A DNA stretch of 37,534 bases from Heyndrickxia sporothermodurans (GCF_016785185.1 NZ_JAEKDY010000027.1), one strand, 5' to 3'. Counted from the first letter of the stretch, positions 24,075-32,350 are shown. Notes: generated by a model not told the origin, from the sequence alone. Program-made: numbers and translations.

Positions 24075-24464
24075 ATGAAAATAAACTTTAATAATCGTGA
24101 TCCTGTATATGCTCAAGTAGTAAGGTATTTCAAGGAACAGATAGCGATTGGAAATTTAGGGGCGGGGCAAGAAATTCCATCTCGAAGGGAGCTTGCATCC
24201 ATGTTAAAGATTAATCCTAATACAGCTCAACGGGCGTATAAAGAAATGGAGGAACAAGGGTTGATTCATACTGAAAGAAACCACCCAAGTCGAATAACAA
24301 ATGATGAAGCGATACTAGGGAAATTAAGATCAGAACTTATTGTGGAAGCTGTTGATTCTTTTGTGGAATCAATACGGGCGATTAATGTGCCGGTAGAGGA
24401 GATTCTCACCTTAGTAAAAGATAAATACACTTCTACAGAAAAAGGGAGGATGGAAGCAGAATGA
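24075..24464 (+). CDS. GntR-family repressor, YtrA subfamily
   Basis: 129 residues. Residues 1-75 form the winged helix-turn-helix (DPVYAQVVRYFKEQIAIG, then IPSRRELASMLKINPNTAQRAYKEMEEQGLIHTE); the C-terminal ~45 residues are only a short helical dimer part, which is the YtrA-type and not an effector-binding FadR/HutC type. Such repressors control adjacent ABC transporters and often respond to envelope-active compounds in Bacilli. GGAGATG lies 5-6 bases upstream. Its stop overlaps the ABC ATPase start (ATGA). Likely binds the three operators in front of it. Confidence 0.9.
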   Translation: MKINFNNRDPVYAQVVRYFKEQIAIGNLGAGQEIPSRRELASMLKINPNTAQRAYKEMEEQGLIHTERNHPSRITNDEAILGKLRSELIVEAVDSFVESIRAINVPVEEILTLVKDKYTSTEKGRMEAE

Positions 24465-25150
24465 TTGAAGTAAAAAATGTCACGAAAAAATTTGGTCGCA
24501 AGAAAGTACTAAATGGCATATCTTTCACTGCCAATAAAGGCGAGATTACTTGTTTAATTGGGATTAACGGGGTAGGTAAAACGACCACATTAAAAGCGAT
24601 TTTAGGACTCACACCGATAAATAGCGGCACGATCTTAATTGATGGAGAAAAGTTAACAAAATCAAGTTATGAAAAAATTACGTTTATCCCTGATGCAATT
24701 ACGATGCTGCCGCAAATGACGATTCGTGAAGCGATGGTATTTATGAACGACTTTTATCAAAATTGGAATCAAAAACGAGCAGATGATTTATTAACGTTTT
24801 TTAAGTTAGATAGGCATACACGAATATCCGATTTATCGAAAGGAAACGTAGCAAAGGTTAATTTATTATTAGGACTTTGTCTTGATGTTGATTATGTATT
24901 AATGGATGAACCTTTTTCAGGAATCGATATTTTTAGTCGTGAACAAATAGCGGAGGTTTTCACAAGTCATCTGATTGAGGATAGAGGAGTTATTATCACT
25001 ACCCATGAAATTAATGATATTGAACATTTAATTGATAAAGTTGTATTAATGGATAATGGTGTTGTCCTAAAAGAATTTAATACAGAAGAAATTCGATTCT
25101 CTGAAGGGAAATCCGTTGTTGATGTCATGAGAGAGGTGTACCAACCGTGA
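24461..25150 (+). CDS. ABC transporter ATP-binding protein (YtrB-like)
   Basis: 229 residues. Walker A GINGVGKTT (G34-T42), Walker B VDYVLMDEPFSGID, switch His in ITTHEIND. The signature is LSKGNVAK, in place of LSGGQ, as in exporters of this class (LSKG forms are common there). Q-loop region: KITFIPDAITMLPQMTIREA. It pairs with the following permease; no substrate-binding protein of the import type is present, so export or envelope sensing is expected. Four-base overlaps join it to both neighbours. Confidence 0.9.
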   Translation: MIEVKNVTKKFGRKKVLNGISFTANKGEITCLIGINGVGKTTTLKAILGLTPINSGTILIDGEKLTKSSYEKITFIPDAITMLPQMTIREAMVFMNDFYQNWNQKRADDLLTFFKLDRHTRISDLSKGNVAKVNLLLGLCLDVDYVLMDEPFSGIDIFSREQIAEVFTSHLIEDRGVIITTHEINDIEHLIDKVVLMDNGVVLKEFNTEEIRFSEGKSVVDVMREVYQP

Positions 25151-25980
25151 ACAAGTTTTTAAAATTAGTTAACTTTGAAATGAATCGTTTTAAAAAGATA
25201 TACATTGTCCTACTACTGATTACTGTTATCTTTCAATTTGTTGGCGTATTTGTCATATCATTAAGTTTTATGAATGATTCAAAGCGTATTATGCACGATG
25301 AATCTTTGTCTGTTGTTCAATATGTACACCAATATGGATTGTTTGATTTTACTCATATATTACGGAGTTTGTGGTTTTTCGCACCAATCGGTATTGGTGT
25401 TACAGCTATATTATTCTACATTTTTTTCATCTGGTATCGCGATTGGTTCGGAAAAAATACATTTATTTATCGACTATTAATGCTTCCAACCTCAAGATTA
25501 AATATTATTTTGTCAAAAGGATTGACAATTCTTATATTTGTTCTTGGTTTAATTGCCTTTCAACTAATTTTACTTCCAATTGAAAACGCAATGGTAAATT
25601 GGCTTGTTTCTAATGAATTTCTTAATAGAATGAACGTACAAGAAATTTTAGGATCATCATTTGAATTATCTTTATTAATTCCAGGCTCTTTTATTGAATT
25701 TATACTTTATTATGCAACAGGATTAATGGCAGTATTTGTTATCTTTACTGGTATTTTATTCGAGAGAAGTTATCGAATAAAAGGAATCATTTTTGGAGTA
25801 TTGTATGCAATTGCGGCATCTATTGTCTTCTTTTCTCCTTTCCTTGTGGAAATGATTTTACAAAAAGATTATTTATATGGGATTGAAAAACTACTACTAT
25901 CAATAGTAATGGGGATTATCGTTTTTATCGGTTCATTACTTGTTAGTAATTTCCTATTAAAGAAAAAGGTATCAGTTTAA
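25147..25980 (+). CDS. ABC transporter permease
   Basis: 277 residues with six membrane segments: about 18-40, 76-100, 115-140, 175-205, 210-232 and 245-270. Between segments 1 and 2 lies a ~40-residue extracytoplasmic loop. It resembles ABC-2-type permeases of Ytr-like systems. Start is GTG at 25147, overlapping the ATPase stop (GTGA). It ends 11 bases before the next gene of the operon. Confidence 0.85.
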   Translation: MNKFLKLVNFEMNRFKKIYIVLLLITVIFQFVGVFVISLSFMNDSKRIMHDESLSVVQYVHQYGLFDFTHILRSLWFFAPIGIGVTAILFYIFFIWYRDWFGKNTFIYRLLMLPTSRLNIILSKGLTILIFVLGLIAFQLILLPIENAMVNWLVSNEFLNRMNVQEILGSSFELSLLIPGSFIEFILYYATGLMAVFVIFTGILFERSYRIKGIIFGVLYAIAASIVFFSPFLVEMILQKDYLYGIEKLLLSIVMGIIVFIGSLLVSNFLLKKKVSV

Positions 25981-25991
25981 GGGAGGATCAT

Positions 25992-27173
25992 ATGAAACGC
26001 TATATTAGTTCAATTGTTATTATAGCAATAATGTTTTGTACCATCGGTGCATTTTATATTTATACTGCAGCAGCAAATTCTTTACCAGAAGTGAAAATCG
26101 TCAAAGTTAGTGGAAATGATGATGAACTGAAAAATGTCGTAATAAGCGGAAACTATCATATTGGCAATACGAATGAGAATTTTGAAGCTACGAAGAAGGG
26201 AACAACATACTTTAGTGAAAGATCTATCTTTGAAAGGCTAGATTTAGAAAAAGGGAAGCTTTTAGAATTAAGGAAAAACTATCGGAATTTTATGAGGGGA
26301 AAACATGACCTTGATTCAATATATGAAGATAATGAATTACTCATATATACAGAATTAAATCCACGTTACAATAAATATTCATTGGATTTCTCAATTTTAA
26401 ATAAAAAAAATAAAAAGAAAAATTCCTTTAAAGTTGAAATTCCAAACTATAAAGAATTCACAGAAGTTTATTTTCATGACGTACAACGTGTAGGAAATGA
26501 ATTAAAAGTAATTACGGAAAATAACCGACGTTCTGATCAGGACAAAAATAAAATTGAATTACATGTCTATACCATTGATTATGAACAGAAAAAGATAATG
26601 AAAGATGATATTATCGCTTCTAAATTTATGGGAAATGAACACACTGGATACCAGTACGTTACGATTTATTCAACAGACCCAACAATAACTAATAAATATT
26701 TTGCCATTCAAGATAATGACGTGAAGGTTCAAGAACATCAAGATGGGGGAATTGATGAACAAATCGTTAAAAGTGAAATTGTTACTTATAATTATGAAAA
26801 AGAAAAGATAGAAAAAATAAAAGTTCCTAAACAATATTACGATGCGCAAATAGTCAATGATAAAGATGGTACTATTTATTTCATTTTAACAAATGAAAAA
26901 GATGTAATAGTGTCAAAAGTAAACATTGATAAGCATTCAGTAGAAAAAATCAGAAAAATTTCATTACCAGAAATGGGAGGGAATCAGCATCAAGTAATAA
27001 AAATTAATAATGGAAAAATATATATTTTAACCTCAAAAGCAGATGCAAATGATAAAAATACATTCTTTGTAATGGATATACGAAGTGGTCAAAATCTATA
27101 CCAAGGAAAAATTACTCAGTCCAAACAAAAAAAGAATAGTAATATTGAATTATTTGACTTTGAAATAAACTAA
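25992..27173 (+). CDS. Surface-anchored protein of unknown function in the GntR-ABC operon
   Basis: 393 residues. One N-terminal membrane segment (about 5-28), ending TAAANSLP, then a wholly extracellular part. That part is Lys/Asn-rich and built of short beta-strand repeats (patterns such as IYFILTNEKDVIVSKVNIDKH and GKIYILTSKADANDKNTFFV), suggesting a beta-propeller or related all-beta fold. I recognise no enzyme motif and no lipobox cysteine. The RBS GGGAGGATC lies about 6 bases upstream of ATG 25992. Co-transcription with the ABC genes suggests an accessory sensor or ligand-binding part. Confidence 0.7.
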   Translation: MKRYISSIVIIAIMFCTIGAFYIYTAAANSLPEVKIVKVSGNDDELKNVVISGNYHIGNTNENFEATKKGTTYFSERSIFERLDLEKGKLLELRKNYRNFMRGKHDLDSIYEDNELLIYTELNPRYNKYSLDFSILNKKNKKKNSFKVEIPNYKEFTEVYFHDVQRVGNELKVITENNRRSDQDKNKIELHVYTIDYEQKKIMKDDIIASKFMGNEHTGYQYVTIYSTDPTITNKYFAIQDNDVKVQEHQDGGIDEQIVKSEIVTYNYEKEKIEKIKVPKQYYDAQIVNDKDGTIYFILTNEKDVIVSKVNIDKHSVEKIRKISLPEMGGNQHQVIKINNGKIYILTSKADANDKNTFFVMDIRSGQNLYQGKITQSKQKKNSNIELFDFEIN

Positions 27174-27208
27174 ACAAATGATGTAAAAAAAGAAATTTTT
27201 AGAATAAA

Positions 27209-27237
27209 TGCAACTTTTTGAGCGGTTATTACGTCTA
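27209..27237 (+). promoter_or_regulatory. ECF-sigma-type promoter
   Basis: TGCAAC (27209-27214), 17-base spacer, CGTCTA (27232-27237): the B. subtilis sigma-M/X/V-type pattern (TGnAAC, 16-17 bases, CGTC). It lies 68 bases before the DUF4304-like gene. Confidence 0.6.
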
Positions 27238-27304
27238 ATATATATGGAGATATTTTGAAAGCAAATTAACGTTTTTTCATTATACTATAGCAGGGGGGAT
27301 TGAC

Positions 27305-27916
27305 TTGATTGTTCGGAAGAAAATTGATAAAAAAATAAAACGAATTCTATCTCCGGTTTTGAAGGAATTTGGATTTTCAAGTATTAACAGCCGAAATTAT
27401 TACGCACTTCATAATGATTGTATATGGGTTTTAAATATTCATCATGTGGGGAAATACACTTCCGAATTATCAGGTTGGCCTGCTCAATCACTAAATGCGA
27501 CGGTAGGGATATATTATGATTTTATCCCTCCATTATCGGATGACATTGAAAGGATTGAAAATTTCCCGAAATATTATGAATGCCAATTGCAAATGGAATT
27601 ATGTTGTCAAAATAATGAAATTTATGACCAAATTACAGATAATAAAAAGCTAGAAAGTATATGGTGGTTTCATCCAAATGGAAGTAATATTGAAGATGTA
27701 GTTTATGATATTAGAAATGCTTTTGTTAATACAGGTTTACCTTGGTTAAAAAAATACTCCAATTTGGAACGCGCCTTTGAAAAGATTGAAGGTGAACTGA
27801 ATTCGTATCATAAATTTTATAAAGCTAAGTTTTTTGCAAAATATTTAAATCAATGGGATAAATATGAGAAGTATAACCAATTATTTAAAGTCGAAGCAAC
27901 TAAATTTGGTGAGTAA
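27305..27916 (+). CDS. DUF4304-like protein of unknown function
   Basis: 203 residues, soluble, rich in Tyr and Trp. N-terminal half: KKIKRILSPVLKEFGF, then YYALHNDCIWVLNIHHVGKY and LNATVGIYYDFIPP; the pattern of a helix, a strand pair and a GIY strand recalls DUF4304, a family found singly and near toxin-immunity clusters. C-terminal half is helical (FEKIEGELNSYHKFYKAKFF). The start is TTG at 27305, 6 bases after AGGGGGG. It sits behind an ECF-type promoter and ends in its own terminator, so it is probably a single stress-induced gene. I cannot name a function. Confidence 0.6.
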   Translation: MIVRKKIDKKIKRILSPVLKEFGFSSINSRNYYALHNDCIWVLNIHHVGKYTSELSGWPAQSLNATVGIYYDFIPPLSDDIERIENFPKYYECQLQMELCCQNNEIYDQITDNKKLESIWWFHPNGSNIEDVVYDIRNAFVNTGLPWLKKYSNLERAFEKIEGELNSYHKFYKAKFFAKYLNQWDKYEKYNQLFKVEATKFGE

Positions 27917-27947
27917 AAGTGAGGGAAATAAATTCCTTCACTTTTTT
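27916..27947 (+). terminator. Intrinsic terminator after the DUF4304-like gene
   Basis: AAAGTGAGGGAA (27916-27927) pairs with TTCCTTCACTTT (27933-27944), one G-T pair, with Ts to 27947. Confidence 0.82.
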
Positions 27948-27983
27948 ATTTATTAATCTTTTTCATCTGTCAATATATAAATG

Positions 27984-28012
27984 GTCATCAAACCAGCTGT
28001 TAAGAATATGAT
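27984..28012 (+). promoter_or_regulatory. Possible sigma-E promoter of cwlJ
   Basis: GTCATCA (27984-27990), 14-base spacer, AATATGAT (28005-28012), a partial match to the mother-cell sigma-E pattern. B. subtilis cwlJ is made in the mother cell, which supports but does not prove it. Confidence 0.35.
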
Positions 28013-28040
28013 AAGGTGAAAAGTTTTTGGAGGTGAAGTG

Positions 28041-28469
28041 ATGGCGGTTGTAAAAGCGACTGATTCAGATATTGCCCTATTAGCAAGGCTGTTACGAGCG
28101 GAGGCGGAAGGAGAAGGCGTTCAAGGAATGCTTCTTGTCGGGAATGTGGGAATAAACCGAATACGAGCAAATTGTTCCGATTTCAAAGGTTTACGGACGA
28201 TACCTCAAATGGTTTACCAGCCACATGCATTTGAAGCAACCATTCATGGATATTTTTATCAACGAGCAAGAGAAAAAGAAAAACGATTAGCTCGAAGATC
28301 CATTAATGGTGAAAGTTTTTGGCCGGCTAAATATAGTTTATGGTATTTTAAACCACCAGGGGGTTGTCCTTCGACATGGTATGACCAACCATTAGTTGCA
28401 CGTTATAAGTCTCACTGTTTTTACGAACCGACAGCGGAAACTTGTCAAAACGTTTATAATACTTTTTAA
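28041..28469 (+). CDS. cwlJ: Spore cortex-lytic enzyme CwlJ
   Basis: 142 residues, the exact length of B. subtilis CwlJ. Hydrolase-2 (SleB-type) catalytic domain over the whole protein: LLARLLRAEAEGEG with the putative catalytic Glu, GMLLVGNVGINRIRANCSDF, YQPHAFEAT, and YKSHCFYEPTAETCQNVYNTF at the C-terminus. No signal peptide; CwlJ is placed in the spore coat by the mother cell and breaks down cortex peptidoglycan during germination, notably with calcium dipicolinate. I start at ATG 28041, 5 bases after GGAGGTGA; a GTG directly before it is less likely. gerQ is not adjacent. Confidence 0.93.
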   Translation: MAVVKATDSDIALLARLLRAEAEGEGVQGMLLVGNVGINRIRANCSDFKGLRTIPQMVYQPHAFEATIHGYFYQRAREKEKRLARRSINGESFWPAKYSLWYFKPPGGCPSTWYDQPLVARYKSHCFYEPTAETCQNVYNTF

Positions 28470-28563
28470 TTCGTTTCATGCACACAATTTAAAAAAATGA
28501 ATAACTCCCATTTCTAAATAAATAATAACATAGTAAATATTTTTATTTATGGAGGAGTTATTT

Positions 28564-29202
28564 ATGGAAAATCAACAAAATCAAAACCATCAGAACATGC
28601 ATACTGGTAGTATTCCACAGCAAATGAATCATGGCGGCCATGAAGTTTTAGATGTAGGGGAAGTGTTGTCTGGTGCGATTGGGACAATGAATACCTATAC
28701 ACTTCTTAAAGATCATGTACAGGATCAAGAGCTGCGCGGGATTCTTGATCGGCAGTATCAATTTATGCAACAAGAATATAATACAACAGTTGATTGCTTT
28801 AAGACTGGTCAAGATCCACAAGTACCAACTCAAAGTTATAAGATGCAACAAAATAATGACTTTATTTATGGTCTGCAACCATCTCAACCTAAAAAACCGA
28901 TACAATCTGCCAATGAGCTAACAGATGAATGTATTTCTGGATTAATGCTTGGAGCTGTTAAATCATCTGCATCGATGAAAGCAGTTGCTGCATGTGAAAC
29001 GACGAACCCTGTCGTCCGCCGGGTATTAGCAGATTCAATTCCAAATTGCATCGAAATGGCTTATGAAATTTCTCTTTATCAAAATAAGCACCATTATTAT
29101 CAAGTACCACAATTTTCACAACAGGATATGCAACAAATGTTAAATGCCTATGCTCCTGCACAAGGAACAATGCAACCACCAAATAATTATATGACTCATT
29201 AA
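28564..29202 (+). CDS. CotF-family spore coat protein
   Basis: 212 residues. N-terminal ~30 residues are Gln/Asn/His-rich; then a ferritin-like helical bundle typical of CotF: DVGEVLSGAIGTMNTYTLLKDHVQDQELRGIL, LTDECISGLMLGAVKSSASMKAVAACETTNPVVRRVL and SIPNCIEMAYEISLYQNKH. The C-terminus is Gln/Pro/Met-rich. A likely outer coat structural protein of the spore. Start ATG 28564 has GGAGGAG 5-6 bases upstream; an ATG at 28549 falls on the RBS itself. It follows cwlJ in the same direction with 94 bases between, so probably has its own sporulation promoter. Confidence 0.85.
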   Translation: MENQQNQNHQNMHTGSIPQQMNHGGHEVLDVGEVLSGAIGTMNTYTLLKDHVQDQELRGILDRQYQFMQQEYNTTVDCFKTGQDPQVPTQSYKMQQNNDFIYGLQPSQPKKPIQSANELTDECISGLMLGAVKSSASMKAVAACETTNPVVRRVLADSIPNCIEMAYEISLYQNKHHYYQVPQFSQQDMQQMLNAYAPAQGTMQPPNNYMTH

Positions 29203-29205
29203 GAC

Positions 29206-29248
29206 AAAGAAAACACCATTTCAAAAGGAATGGTGTTTTCTTTCTTTT
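29206..29248. terminator. Intrinsic terminator after the CotF-like gene
   Basis: A perfect 15-bp stem: AAAGAAAACACCATT (29206-29220) with AATGGTGTTTTCTTT (29229-29243), 8-base loop, T-rich tail. Confidence 0.88.
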
Positions 29249-29256
29249 GAACATAC

Positions 29257-29271
29257 GTGAAAATATTTCAC
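29257..29271 (+). repeat. 15-bp perfect palindrome upstream of the ppaC promoter
   Basis: GTGAAAATATTTCAC, ending five bases before the ppaC -35. Position suits an activator or repressor site. It looks like a Rex box but has one base too many in the centre. Confidence 0.4.
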
Positions 29272-29275
29272 TTTT

Positions 29276-29304
29276 TTGCTAAAATATTAAATGATATCTA
29301 TAAT
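29276..29304 (+). promoter_or_regulatory. Sigma-A promoter of ppaC
   Basis: TTGCTA (29276-29281), 17-base spacer, exact TATAAT (29299-29304), about 30 bases before the gene. Confidence 0.7.
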
Positions 29305-29339
29305 AAAAGAATTTCAGTATGAAAATGAAGGAGAAAACG

Positions 29340-30266
29340 ATGGAAAAAGTATTAGTATTTGGACACAAAAACCCGGACACAGATACAATCTGTTCTGCCA
29401 TTGCTTATGCACATTTAAAAAATAAGTTAGGAATTGAAGCTGAGCCTGTTCGTTTAGGCGATGTAAATGGGGAAACGAAGTATGCCCTTGATTATTTTAA
29501 AATGGAAGCACCTCGTTTTGTTGAAAAAGTTGCAAATGAAACGAATGGAGTGATCCTAGTTGATCATAATGAACGTCAACAAAGTGCTGACGATATTGAT
29601 CAAGTAAAAGTACTGGAAGTAATTGATCATCACCGCATTGCAAATTTTGAAACGAGTGATCCGTTATATTATCGTGCAGAACCTGTTGGCTGTACAGCAA
29701 CGATTTTAAATAAAATGTATAAAGAAAACGGTGTAGAAATTAGCAAAGAAGTTGCAGGATTAATGTTATCTGCAATTATTTCAGATTCGCTTTTATTTAA
29801 ATCACCTACCTGTACAGAACAAGACATTGCTGCAGCTAAAGAACTAGCTAGTATTGCAGAAGTAGACGTTGATAGTTATGGTTTAGCTATGCTTAAGGCA
29901 GGAGCGGATTTAAGCGATAAGACGATTGATCAATTGGTTAGCCTAGATGCAAAAGAATTCCAAATGGGGAACCACAAAGTTGAAATTGCTCAAGTAAATG
30001 CAGTAGATATCAATGATGTGTTGAATCGTAAAGAGGAATTAGAATCGAAGCTAACATCCGTGATTGCTGAAAAGAATTTAGATTTATTCCTTTTTGTTGT
30101 TACAGATATTTTAAATAGTGATTCTACTGCTGTTGCAATTGGACAAGCGACAGATGCTGTTGAAAAAGCATTCAATGTGAAGCTAGAAAACAACAGTGCT
30201 TTACTAAAAGGTGTCGTATCACGAAAAAAACAAATCGTTCCACAATTAACAGATGTGTTGAAATAA
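29340..30266 (+). CDS. ppaC: Manganese-dependent inorganic pyrophosphatase
   Basis: 308 residues; family II pyrophosphatase of the DHH superfamily, splitting PPi to two phosphates. N-terminal metal site FGHKNPDTDT (H9, D13, D15), the VIDHHR motif with the adjacent histidines (about 97-98), DHN at about 75-77, and the C-terminal substrate-binding signature GVVSRKKQIVPQL. No CBS/DRTGG insert, so it is the unregulated short form. Start ATG 29340 lies 6 bases after GAAGGAG; in-frame upstream ATGs overlap that site. Confidence 0.96.
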   Translation: MEKVLVFGHKNPDTDTICSAIAYAHLKNKLGIEAEPVRLGDVNGETKYALDYFKMEAPRFVEKVANETNGVILVDHNERQQSADDIDQVKVLEVIDHHRIANFETSDPLYYRAEPVGCTATILNKMYKENGVEISKEVAGLMLSAIISDSLLFKSPTCTEQDIAAAKELASIAEVDVDSYGLAMLKAGADLSDKTIDQLVSLDAKEFQMGNHKVEIAQVNAVDINDVLNRKEELESKLTSVIAEKNLDLFLFVVTDILNSDSTAVAIGQATDAVEKAFNVKLENNSALLKGVVSRKKQIVPQLTDVLK

Positions 30267-30298
30267 AATAAAGTCGGGGATATCCCGACTTTATTTTT
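30266..30298. terminator. Bidirectional terminator between ppaC and the transglutaminase gene
   Basis: AAAATAAAGTCGGG pairs with CCCGACTTTATTTT around GATAT. It ends ppaC on the plus strand and overlaps the stop of the convergent gene. Confidence 0.85.
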
Positions 30299-32018
30299 AA
30301 TATTCAACTTTATCTCGTAAATGGGTTTTGTTAAATTCGTTCATATTTGGTTGGAAATATTTATCGGTATATTTTGCTACAAATTTATCATTTTGAACAA
30401 ACCCTGCACCCCAAGTTGGATCCATCGTTAACCACTTTCCATTTATTTTTGCTTCTATCCATGCATGATTTTCTTTTAATAACCCTGTACCGGCTTTTCC
30501 AGTTATCACTCTTGCCTCAATATTACTTGCACGTAAAAGTGCTCCTGCAAGATACGCATAATCTTGACAAACACCTGTTTTTAATTTTAAAGTCTTTAGT
30601 GCATTATCATCCCATTCAAATTCATTGTTTTTAAATTTAGCAACATCATAGGAAATTGTTTTTGCTGTATATTTATAAATTGCTTTTGCCTTGTCAAAAT
30701 TGTTCTTTTTATCTTTCGTTATTTTTTTTGCTAGATTAATAATTTTTGGGTCATCAGACGGAATTCCGCGTGAAGGTAATAAATCTCGTTTATCTTCGTT
30801 TGCCATATTCTCGACGGAAAATGATGCAACGGAAAAATAACGGAAATAGTTCGATTTTTCCTCTTTAATTTCCGGAACGTTTATCGATACTTCGTATTCT
30901 CCTGGACCAAATCGAAGATAAATCGAATCATCAAAATTAAAGTGTTTTACTGGAATAATGTCAAGTGCTTCATCATTACCTTTTTTTGTTTTTACATAAA
31001 TATGCGTAGTTTCTTTAGCAAATTTGGCATTTGGATCGATTTGCCCTTTTATATGGTAGGTAAGTTTTGCTTGATCTCCACCAAATTGAGGGGTATTGAG
31101 TGTAATTCCTCTTTCTTCATAGGTACGATAGTATTCGATAGGTTTCATTGTTCGATCGGATTGATTATCGACAAAAAGTGTTGTGCCATATTGATAATAA
31201 TTTTCTCTTTGCTGATCTGGAACTAAAACATTAATTTGATGGATGCCTTTTCCATAAAAAAGAGGAACTTCATAAGAAAATTTCCCATTTTTAATAGAAA
31301 TTTCGTGTTTCCACTGATTGCTATCCTTTTTTACTTCAATCATAATATTCTTGGATGATGTTTGCTCTTTGATCGTTCCCCCAACCGTTATTAATTCCTT
31401 CCCTGACATAAAACCGGATTTAATCGTATCGAGGGTTAATTGTGCTTCTTGAGCAAACGGGGTATAAGTAAGGTCTCTTTGTTTTATTGGGTTAACATTC
31501 ACTACTTCAAATGTGGAAAGATCATAATAATAATTTTCGCGATCTGTTGCAGGAAGCATTACATGTACGGAATATTTGCCTTCCCCATTATAAAAATGGA
31601 TTTTGTCTGAAAACTGTCCATTTTTTATAGGAATATAGTATTCTTGTACTGAATTAGAATCAATCACATCGAGAGAACTGACTTTTACCCAAACATATTT
31701 TTCTTTTAATAACTCGTGTTTTTCAATTTTACCCGTTATTTCAAGTTCTTTATTAACTGCAAAAGCATTATATTTTGGATTGGTAATTGTCGCTCCTACT
31801 TTTTCACTATAGTTAGTCAAAGTAATCGGTTTTAAATCTAATTCACTATTTTTTTCTTTTACAAGCGCAGCATATTTCGCATTTTCTTTTTCTGCCTTTG
31901 TTTCTTGTTTGTTTTCTTTCTTGCTGCTTGTTTTTGAATTCGCATCATGGCTACATGCGGCAGCAGAAAGAAATAAAACAGAAAGCAGACCATATAAGAA
32001 TATTTTTTTAATAGGCAT
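30297..32018 (-). CDS. Lipoprotein with three beta-sandwich repeats and a transglutaminase-like domain
   Basis: 573 residues. Signal peptide ending LSAAAC (lipidated C22), then a Lys/Glu/Ser-rich linker to about residue 60. Three related modules of about 110-130 residues follow (about 70-175, 185-285, 300-405); each has an 'IPIKNGQF'-like strand, a 'FYGxGxYxVxVxxP' strand and an aromatic 'RENYYY' end. The last ~150 residues are a transglutaminase-like/papain-fold domain with the full triad: C484 (GVCQDYAYL), H518 (NHAWIEA) and D533 (MDPTWG). Such bacterial proteins can be peptidases or crosslinkers on the cell surface; the substrate is unknown. Start ATG 32018 has AGGAGGAATGGC just upstream; a GTG-type start 27 bases earlier is not needed. 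Confidence 0.85.
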   Translation of the reverse strand: MPIKKIFLYGLLSVLFLSAAACSHDANSKTSSKKENKQETKAEKENAKYAALVKEKNSELDLKPITLTNYSEKVGATITNPKYNAFAVNKELEITGKIEKHELLKEKYVWVKVSSLDVIDSNSVQEYYIPIKNGQFSDKIHFYNGEGKYSVHVMLPATDRENYYYDLSTFEVVNVNPIKQRDLTYTPFAQEAQLTLDTIKSGFMSGKELITVGGTIKEQTSSKNIMIEVKKDSNQWKHEISIKNGKFSYEVPLFYGKGIHQINVLVPDQQRENYYQYGTTLFVDNQSDRTMKPIEYYRTYEERGITLNTPQFGGDQAKLTYHIKGQIDPNAKFAKETTHIYVKTKKGNDEALDIIPVKHFNFDDSIYLRFGPGEYEVSINVPEIKEEKSNYFRYFSVASFSVENMANEDKRDLLPSRGIPSDDPKIINLAKKITKDKKNNFDKAKAIYKYTAKTISYDVAKFKNNEFEWDDNALKTLKLKTGVCQDYAYLAGALLRASNIEARVITGKAGTGLLKENHAWIEAKINGKWLTMDPTWGAGFVQNDKFVAKYTDKYFQPNMNEFNKTHLRDKVEY

Positions 32019-32147
32019 GCCATTCCTCCTAGTGATTTCCCACATCTTTATTAGTTATATCACAATTTGGGTAACAGTGAATATAAGCGGAAAAGACTAT
32101 TTTAAACATATGCTCTTTGAAGGAATAATTATTTTTAACTTAATAAT

Positions 32148-32180
32148 AACAAAAAAGACGCACATGGCGTCTTTTTTGTT
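32148..32180. terminator. Terminator of the YpzG gene (works on both strands)
   Basis: AACAAAAAAGACGC (32148-32161) pairs with GCGTCTTTTTTGTT (32167-32180) around a 5-base loop. On the minus strand it follows the YpzG-like gene by 18 bases. Confidence 0.85.
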
Positions 32181-32197
32181 CATTTCTTGTATGTTCC

Positions 32198-32350
32198 TTA
32201 CCAAAAATGTGCTTTAGCGTTACTTCTTAAAATGATTGTGTTTTGAGTAACTTGAGTTTGTCCATTCACTTGAGATTTCGTATGTTTTCTTCTCGTAGTA
32301 TGATGGTGAAATAGCTCAGAGTGGGGATCCAAATGGTTTTTATAACTCAT
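32198..32350 (-). CDS. YpzG-family small protein
   Basis: 50 residues, read on the minus strand, too short for most length cut-offs. It begins MSYKNHLDPHSELFHHHTT, then RRKHTKSQVNGQTQVTQNT and ends IILRSNAKAHFW. The SQVNGxTQxTQxTIxLRS core is that of the Bacillus YpzG family, of unknown role. Very basic and His-rich, without membrane segment or cysteine. ATG 32350 lies 6-7 bases after GAGGTGA, and a clear terminator follows, which supports a real gene. Confidence 0.78.
   Translation of the reverse strand: MSYKNHLDPHSELFHHHTTRRKHTKSQVNGQTQVTQNTIILRSNAKAHFW

Noticed and set aside
28500..28563. Sigma-K or sigma-E promoter before the CotF-like gene (CATAGTAAAT at about 28529).
   Set aside because: The -10-like element has no acceptable -35 partner that I can defend.
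29257..29271. Rex-box assignment for the ppaC palindrome.
   Set aside because: Rex sites have four central bases between GTGAA and TTCAC; this has five, and the outer TT/AA are missing.
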